DNA from: Incurvaria masculella
Lineage: Eukaryota; Arthropoda; Insecta; Lepidoptera; Incurvariidae
Length of the DNA stretch: 64,000 nt
Reading direction: 5' to 3'
NCBI GenBank assembly: GCA_946894095.1
Contig: OX335650.1
Coordinates: 20,992,001-21,056,000 of the forward strand
The stretch's first letter is position 1. Each line of letters opens with the position of its first letter. Under the pieces are notes generated by a model that saw only the letters and a program-made list of their open reading frames with translations, made no database searches and was not told the DNA's origin. A program made the translations under genes and the position numbers. This document shows positions 1 to 9,600 of this stretch, one piece after another.

Positions 1-161
1 GTATATTCCAAGGTTGTAAACTCGTTTAACTTTAACTTATTGTCTGATTGAGGTGAAAATATTGACACCGCAATTATTTGCCAAGATTTTAACATAAGCT
101 GTCTGGCAGTAGGCTGACAGCGAGCCATTCAAACTACATGGCGGCATCAACATCTTACCCA

Positions 162-365
162 ATATTATTTTACGTTTACGGATAAACAGTGTTCAGCTTA
201 CTTACTTAGCTTCGCCCAGTCAGATCTCAACTGACTGACTGAACGAAGCGTCAGAGGTCCTCCAGGTCGCGTCGCGAATCCTGATGATGTCCACAGCGTG
301 GTGGACGAAACGTCGAGCTAAGTAAGTAAGCTGAACACTGTTTATCCGTAAACGTAAAATAATAT
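162..365. repeat. Hairpin MITE with perfect 50-bp inverted ends
   Basis: 162-211 and 316-365 are exact reverse complements (outer end ATATTATTTTACGTTTACGG). About 104 bp lie between them. It sits in the intron before exon 495. Confidence 0.9.
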
Positions 366-494
366 GTCGCACAACAGTGAAAATCTAAACAAACATATCT
401 TACACAATACTCTGACCTTACCCAAAAACTGACTACACAACATGGCGCGTCTGCCCTGCGACGTGCGCTGAAAGTTGACCTGGTGCGCCCACAG

Positions 495-654
495 GAATGT
501 GCCAGAAGCCCCTCGACTCCACCAACTGCACCGAGCATGAGGGCGAGATCTACTGCAAGAACTGCCACGGCCGCAAGTTCGGACCCAAGGGATACGGCTT
601 CGGCGGCGGCGCCGGCTGCCTGTCCATGGACCAGGGCGAGCACCTGCAGGAAGC
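495..654 (+). CDS. Mlp84B: Mlp exon: second half of LIM1
   Basis: Acceptor CACAG ends at 494 and donor GTGAGT starts at 655. The exon reads [20 protein letters not shown] at its start and continues through [16 protein letters not shown] to HLQE. It begins with two bases of a split codon and ends with two bases (GC). If the intron is not removed, the frame stops at once at 656-658 (TGA). Confidence 0.95.
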
Positions 655-3600
655 GTGAGTACCTCCCTGCGACCTCCGCTCCCTCCCCCACCCGCTAGAG
701 GGACTTTCCTTATCGCCCGCGCGCCGACGGCAGCGCAGGCCGCGCGCCCAGCTCTGTACATAGCTCGCGCTCGCCTGACACGATGCATGACCGTCTTTCC
801 CTTTGTTGTCGCTGCAGGAAATGAAGCTCCGCAGCCGCCGGCGCCGCCCGCCCCGCCCGGCGCCGCCGCCGCCCAGCGAACCGACCAACCCTCTCGCTCT
901 CCGCGCCACTACCGCCCGAACTTTACATTTACATTAGTTAGGATCGTAACTTAATTGTATTACTCGCTTAATTTATTTTATTTATTGGTTCTCTATATTT
1001 ACGTTTTACAAAAAAAAATATTAAAAAGTCGACTGAGAAAATCAATAAGGTAGTTTGTTAAGCGCGCGGCCGTGGGCGGACGGGAGGACCGCCCCCCCCT
1101 CTGACCCCGCCGCTCGCCGACCCCCCCCCCTCCCCCCCGGCGGACCCGGCCAGTAGAGAGCGTCGCAACGGTGAGCAACATCCTCTGTACGCCTGGGCAC
1201 GGCTTCGGCAGCACCGCTATCGAGACACGGAGGGAATGCGCCTTCTAACCACGCTAACACCTTCCCGCAGCTAACCCGCCCTAACTCTATCGCCTCCGTC
1301 TAGCTAACCCGCAGCACACGTGATGGGATAAGGAAAGCGCCCTCTAGTTCGTTCCTCTGTAGTGTGTGGCTAACGCGGTAGGAAGCAGGTCCGCAGCAGG
1401 GGCGGGAGCCTTCCATCTCCCATTACGGCGTCTCGTCGCGGTGCCGGCGGCGGAGACACGCTTCGCGGCTCTCCGTTTGATAGTCTAGCGCCGTCCGTTC
1501 TTTCGGCGAAGCTTCTAACATCTCTTCGGGCAGTCCTTCTTCTGTTGAACCGCCTTCCTAACCCGTGGCTTGGCTGTGTCGTGGTGGGGGGCTCGCGCTG
1601 ACGCCGCGTGTGTGTTGTAGGGGGGTGAGGACGAATGGGGCATGCCTGGAGCCGCGCAGCATCGCCAAGGCGCCGCCGGGCGAGGGGTGCCCGCGCTGCG
1701 GTTGCTACGTGTACGCCGCCGAGCAGATGCTGGCCCGCGGAAAGGTGAGCTGCCTCCTTGCATCGGCAAAGACTCGTGTAAAACTGTTATGTGAAACAGC
1801 AATGATCGCAAAAAAATTGTTTGATGTTAAAGCAGAAAAGGCAATTAATTCGGTAGTAACAAATATGTTTACATTTTCCAACATAGATTTAATTTTTAAG
1901 GTAGCATTTCCAATGCTCTGAACGGGCAATCTGGGCTCTACGTAACCTTTCTAATTAGCCTGCTCACTCCAATTGATTATAATACCGTTGTCTACTAGAT
2001 GGCGCTGATTTTAGTTATGTATCTTACTGAAAGCGATGTTTTGACTTCAATGATTGAATTTTTAACCTTATTGCTATGTGTATGTGTCATGAGACTCTAA
2101 AGTTAGACCGAATTTAATTTTCTTTGATAAAAATCATTTTACAACCGTGAATAAGTCACTCTTTAAATTATGATTTGTTGCTACACCCAGAAAAAGTCAT
2201 TTGAACAAAGCGTAGTACAATATCTTCTTGTATAATAGGAATGAGTAAGTAAGCAATGGAATGAGAAGATAAATTGTCTAAATAATTTGTTTCATTCTTC
2301 GTTTTCGGCGATTATTTAAAAAGTACGTACCCATTATATTTGACATTCCTCTTCAATGTTGACGAAGATTGTCAAACCACACTAGTATGTTTCTAATGTC
2401 GAAAAAGTTTAACGAAACGGACAACTATGTTCTGGATATTAGCGACATTGTATGGCATACCATATCGTCCAGTCACACAAGATGTGAGATAAAATTGGCA
2501 GCGTCTGACATTTGTATGGTGCACACAAATAATAGTCAATATTAACATTTGAGTATTGCTATTGTAGGGCTATCACAGGCGTTGCTTCAAATGTGTCAGT
2601 TGCAACCGTACCCTCGACTCAACCATGCACTGCGACGGACCAGATACAAAGATATATTGCCGAGGTATTACCAACGAAACCCCTTTACAAGAATGCAGTC
2701 CTCTTGTCTCTAACGAAACATCTCCCTACCTCTGTCTGAAATTATTCGTTAAACCTTGTTTTTGGAGTGATAAGGAGTTAGTAAGAGTTCTCATTTCATT
2801 TCACGTCGAAAACAGCTAGAAAGGCATTCAAGCAAGGAAGCATATGTTATCTACTATTTCAGAATTTGCAAACCAAACTGGAATAGCAGAGGTTATAAGA
2901 ATTCTTAGTTCAAAAAATCACACGTTGTGAGATTCAAATATTGCTGGACTTTTACGATTATTCGAACCAAACACCATAGCTTCAATCACCAAACCTACGA
3001 CAGAAGAGCGTTCATTAGGGCTCATTAAAAACGCCGGAAAGTGAATGAGAACTCCTGCATCTCTCTCGTTCATCTCCTATGCGACTTGTAATGCAACTTG
3101 CATGTCTGTTCCTGTCCCACCAATGTGGCGTGTACTTGTTAAAGGGCTGGCACAGGGAGTGTTTCAAGTGCGGCGAATGCGCCAAGCGACTGGACTCGAC
3201 CAACTGTTGCGAGGGTCCAGATAAAGACATTTATTGCAAAGGTTGGTTGACATTTTGGGCATTGCATTTCATAAAAGAGACGGTGGCGTTAAGGTTTGCT
3301 GTATACAAAGTCAACTGTAAAGTTAATTTAATTCTTCATGAATGTGTTTTGGGTTTTAAGCGATGAGCTTATTCAATACTTTACATATGGCCTCCTTAAT
3401 CTCAGGCTACAGATGTCTCATAAATAAACCTTCTCGCTACTTTCTTAATACGACCTTGATCATTATATTCACGACACATACAAATCACCTGTTGCATTTC
3501 GACCGTCGGTTAAACTAAATTAACACATGGGACACGTGGATCTACAACTAAGACTTTTACTTTATCTTCTTCGCCCTAATTCTTGCTGTAGACACGCACA

Positions 3601-6600
3601 TGTAGTAGTTTTAGTTAACCGTCGTTCGTGAACACTTCACACTTCACAAATTGTACACTTAGTTAGTCCGCCCTGTGTCCAGCGTTGCTAACAAATTCCT
3701 TTTCTCTCCCCGATAGTATGTTATGCGAAGAAGTTTGGCCCCAAGGGCTACGGATATGGCAAGGGTGCTGGAGTTCTACAGAGCGACTGCTATGCTAACG
3801 GGTAAGCTTCTTATGTGATGAACGTTCAAATCTGATGAGAAGACTATATGTTATTTATCTTGAGAGATACAGCTAAGGTCGACAAAAATAATACGACATT
3901 GTGTAACTCTCTCTGTTCCAAAATTTCAGGACGAACAAGAAATCGTCAGTTTTTTTTCATATCCTGATGTAAAATTAATATAAAACATTTGTTTGAAATT
4001 GTTTTATATTATTGCTTTTTGGATAATTTGAACCCGAAATAGTCTTCTCATCAGATAACGCTTTAGAAACATAGCACTGATCGCTTTCTGCTTCCGCTGT
4101 AGGGTGCTACGCTCAGAGATTTGGACCTAGAGGCATTGGTCACAGCGGGATGTCGTCCCTGGGCCTCATGTGTGATATAATGGACCAGGAGTGGCAGAGG
4201 TACTACGCAATAGTTTGTTACCATCGGAGGACCCTGTCTATAGGATGCCGGGGTGGTCGCACGAGCTAACAACACCATTTAACACTTGCTTGCTTCCATA
4301 GTTGGCTTCTGCAATGCCTGCATTGTGTTAACAACGTTTTTATTTCATCATAACTCTATATTCATTTCTTTTAAGTGTACTTTGATAAACTAGAATCTCA
4401 TTGGTGAAAGCTTTCACGTTACATACCTGCTATTACGATCGCGAAAAACGAATGAACTTGCCAAAATATCCTTCCGTATCAGATTTCACGCGAGAGGCGG
4501 GGCGTCTTGGTGGAAATATTTCTCGGATTTCGTGAGCAGATGGAATTATTTTTAGCCCGTAGTCACTTTCATAAAAACATCTTATATTACAAACGGTAGA
4601 TGGCAGCGGGCCAATCCCAAAATAGACTACTCCGCGGCTCTCGCCTGAGATCCGAGTCTGAGAAGACATGCTCTGCACGCATAATTATATTCTGGCCCTC
4701 CACAATGATGTCAGCGATAAATCATAAAATACGGACGGGCTGGGCATCTTACCAAGATACCGCTGAGTGGCCTATTTTATTTACTAATCTGGTCATGGGA
4801 TAGAGCACTGCGAAAAACAAAGACAGCCACACAAACACAAGACAGCCTTAAAACGTGCATCACACACTCTTGGTAAGGTGTCCCGAAAGAAGAAGTGCAC
4901 TAGTAGAAACTTGCGGTTTCTCTCATGTAGGTACCACACCACTCACCCCTGAGATAATTTACAGCGATAATGAATAAACTTTGCACATGTCGCAGTAATG
5001 TTGTCAAAGCCGCATTATCTACTTAAATGTAACGGAGAATTTATTCTAAACTTCTTCTTCTTTTTCAAACATTTCTCCACTTTTTAACTGGCCATAGTTC
5101 TGTTAGGGTAGGTAAGGTTAGGTCAGATTAGGTAGATGAGTAATATAAGGTTGGGTTCATTGTAAAACATTGAAACGATTCACAATACACCGTAAAAGTT
5201 ACAAATTTACTTTTAAAATTATAATATTACCTTCTGTTGTATTTAATTCAATGCTTTAGGGGAAGAATCGATCGTATACGTAGATACAAAACCGCATTAA
5301 AATCAAGTGAGTGGTTCTTAAGTTATCAGCGGACAGACAAACAGACAGGAAGACCCCAGACGGTGGATTTATTATCCACCGTCTGGGGACGAATGAAGGG
5401 GTCAATTCACAGAATGTTGGATCGCCAATATCAAACCCGGCTGATTTATTACTTAAGACTTTTCACATTGTGGGTTGTTGTTTCCTCGTAGTTCTTAGTT
5501 CTTTGCTTTAGACCGCTCTACGAATGTAAGTTTGGCAGTAGCATTTAGGTATGAAATCATAATTGTGTTATATCATTTATGTGGACGAAAAAAAAAAGAC
5601 AAAAAAATACATAATTTATAGACCAGTGAAGTTTCTTTGCGGGTTCTTCTTCACTGGTTGATCGAATCCGCGGATCATCAAATTGTGACATGACTTAGTG
5701 TAGTTTGACTACCAGAAGTTAAATAAATAAATAAAATGAAAAAAAATGAAATTTTCTAACGAGAATGTCCCACCCGGCTGATTGTCCAACGTTCCGACAG
5801 CGACCAAGCGCCGAAGACCACGCTGATCGACACGACCTCGATCATGGCGCCGGCGGGCAAGGGCTGCCCCCGCTGCGGCGGCGTCGTGTTCGCCGCGGAG
5901 CAGGTGCTCGCGAAGGGGCGCGAGTGGCACCGCAAGTGCTTCAAGTGCCGCGACTGCACCAAGACGCTGGACTCGATCATCGCCTGCGACGGCCCCGACA
6001 GCGACGTCTACTGCAAGACGTGCTACGGCAAGAAGTGGGGACCGCACGGCTACGGCTTCGCTTGCGGCTCCGGCTTCCTCCAGACCGATGGCCTCACGTG
6101 AGTCTCTGAGATTTTTTGTGTGTCACTGGACATGGATAGATACCACACTTATACTGTCATGATATTGCCAGGAACTGACTTATGTTGCAAGGCTTCATTG
6201 AGCTGGATAAACAATTTTCTTTGCCGCTTCGACCATCGTTAATTCAATGCGACAGCACCAACTAGAGCGGGATTAACTCTACCATCTAGTAGTTACGGAA
6301 AGGGACATATAGTTTTGGGGATAATCTGAATTAAGAACTACAAATTCCTTGCCTCTTACGCGAAGAAATGCAGTGGGACCACTTGTATTATAAGTTGCGG
6401 GATACCTGTTGACGCATACCAAGCTCTCATAAATATAAACTTTTAATTTTTTTAATTAAAAAACAGTTAGATAATAATATTAGTTTACATTTTTGGACAC
6501 TGTTGCTGTACCGCTAGGGGGCTCACCATAGTAAATTTACTCGCCGGGTGAACAGGCAAGTGAGTAATAAACCCTGATGTTTAATTTCATTTCGTACCAC

Positions 6601-9600
6601 TCTAACTGTGAAACGACGTGTTATTCGGCAAAGTGAACTGAAATTTGCCGGTTAACATGTTCGGAAATGCAAATAAACGTTCTATTTGATCAATTGCCTG
6701 ATCACGCGGCGAGTACATTCATTTACTACGGTACATAACCGTGCTATTTCGCTCTGGGACCTTCTATGTTTCAAAGAAAAAGACAGGCTCCGTGATGCGG
6801 CGGATGCAACATGTCCACAAAGCAGACAATGCGTATAGTGTTTGATTTGGTAAGATTTACGAAAATTTTAATTACAAAACGACTTAAACTTAAAAGTAAA
6901 CCACGACCGCTGTAGCAAAAAAACAAAAACTAAATTGATTATAAATTTTCATGAAACAAGCTATGTCCGATGACTAATCTTTTTAAGATGTATAGATATT
7001 ATCGTTGAGTAATCCACCTCCAAAGTTATTGCATAAAAAACGCGAAAAATTCGAACTTTCAGACCTTATAACTTAGAAACCAAATACAATTGCACAATTC
7101 CAACGGCCATCAGATATCTAGTTCCATCAAATAAAGCTATTTTGAGCAAAATTTTGTATCTCTGACAAGAAATATGGGCGCGATCTTCTTTCCCGGTTTG
7201 CATGGGGAGTTGAGCGGGATGGCCCACCTTAAAGCAAGGTGTTATGGAGATGTGACGAATATTTTTACACGTTCGCAGCGAGGAGGAGATCTCCAAGAGC
7301 CGGCCCTTCTACAACCCGGACACCACGTCCATCAAGGCGCCCAAGGGGCAAGGCTGCCCGCGCTGCGGCGGCATGGTGTTTGCTGCTGAACAGCAACTCG
7401 CCAAGGGAACGGTCAGTTCTACCACTTCTCTATCATACCTTCGTGTTCATACAATCATTCTTCTAACCATTATATTCGATATGATCATAGTGCAAAAGAT
7501 GCCCCTGTGCCCAAACGAAAAACATCTGAAAAATCGTTAAAGTCAAGACATTAATAAAGTGAACATAATTGAAAGTGAACAAATAGACATATTGACCATA
7601 CGTACATTTGTACGAATGGAACATATCTCGCACTGCAGACCACTAGATCATAGTCTTGACATTAACTGCCTTATGTATACTATTCGTATTACTACTCTCA
7701 TATAATAAATGTATACTATTCGTATTACTCCGGTATTTCTTGCTGTCCGATACTTCTAGCTATAAATACCAGAGTAATAGCGATGATACAAATCTTTATT
7801 AGTAAGGTGGTAAGGGTAGGCAGTGCCGTAGAGATCTAGCTTACTTAATTGTTGATCACACAATAACGTGCCAAAAAACAAACTAGGAAGTCAAGCTTTA
7901 AGGGCCTGGTACTAGCCAAATCGCAAAGTTAGACGAGGCACCCCAAGTAAACTAACTAAGTCTGACGATTATAAGTGTCATCCTTACAATATATGATTCC
8001 TTGTCTAGGAATCGAATGATTTTCGTTAATGTATGTTTCTTTTTTCTATACAAAATACATTGCGGAAACGGTGTCCATTTCCGAACTTTTTTGACTAAAT
8101 GTAGAAATCTAAAAGCAAATGGAATTTTTTGTTTATGCATATATGCTGTTTTTGCTTATATCTAGAAATCGAATGACTTTCAGATTTCTAATGATAAAAA
8201 TCAACTTTTTTTATTTTTATTATTATTTAAATAAATGATGGAATAAAAAAATATTAACAATCCATTATCAGTCTGGAGTTCTATTTGGATTTGCTGAAGC
8301 GTTTCACTACATATTATTGCATTTGTTAAAAAGTGCATTTGTATGGCGCGAGTAGTTGGCTAGTCCTAGCGCCTTAAATCAATTTGTTCAAAGATGAGTC
8401 AAGATAAAGAGGTTGATAACCTGTTGCTTCCTCCAGTATTATTATTGTTATTTATATCACTAGCAGCTTGAACCTGATGCGTGAATTTAATTTTTCCCGG
8501 AGTGCACTTGTAAATTAATAAAAAAAAATTGTTTTACTAATATTACTTTTCGACATGTCGACATTAATTTTATTTTTTCACCAATTTCATACGAGGTGTC
8601 AATATTTACATTTAGAATTGTACATGTAGAAACAGAAGTGCTCAATATAATTTAGTGCCTACAATTAGTATAACAGTGCATAACGATTGAAACATCCCGC
8701 TCTCCAGATGTGGCACAAGAAGTGCTTCAACTGTGCCGAGTGCCACCGCCCGCTGGACTCCATGCTGGCGTGCGACGGACCCGACAAGGAGATCCACTGC
8801 CGCGCCTGCTACGGCAAGCTCTTCGGGCCCAAGGGTTTCGGATACGGCCACGCGCCCACCCTGGTCTCCTGCGACGCCGAGCCCAATATCTCATAGTGAG
8901 TACCCTACTATGTATGTAAGGACCGTATTATCATATTTTTTTATGTAAGAACATGGATGGCTAATACCACGCACATTATCATGATGTTAACCTAACACAC
9001 CGCAATGAATTCCCAATGAATTAGGTATACCACGCACATATCAAAATATTAGCCTAACACACCGTAATTCCGAAAGAATTAGGTGCCACGCCGCGCCCCT
9101 TCCCTTTACGGCTTTTCCATTGCCGCTTCAACCATCTTTTCATCCAATTCGATGGTACCAACCAACCAACAAATTTAAATGGCTTCCGCACCATGGAACA
9201 GCTCACATTCGTGACTAAATGCACTTATCCAACTCAGAAAGGAAATAAATTTCATTTTCACTGTCATTGCTTATCCGTAGGTAGGATACCTAGACTTGGA
9301 CACGTCTTCAATCTGTCGGTTCGAGAAAGGAGACATACAAATTTCATAAAAAATTGCTTATAGTAGCCCTGTTTTCAATACCACCACTCACAATTTTTAG
9401 TCAGTAATTGAATTTACATTATACATACATAGTTATACAAAATTGAGGTTTCTAGTCATACTAGTAATTGGTGGATATGAACCCAGACCTCTGGTATGCA
9501 AAGCCTCAGCACCAGTAGGCTACGGGCTGTGTTCTCCAAGGTGTAGAAGTTTGCATTCAAGCATTGTTTTTAAAATTTTATCTAATAATAATAGTGAAAG

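Noticed and set aside
4063..4278. Minus-strand 71-codon frame
   Set aside because: Shadow of Mlp variant exon D, which has the LIM tail [10 protein letters not shown] on the + strand.
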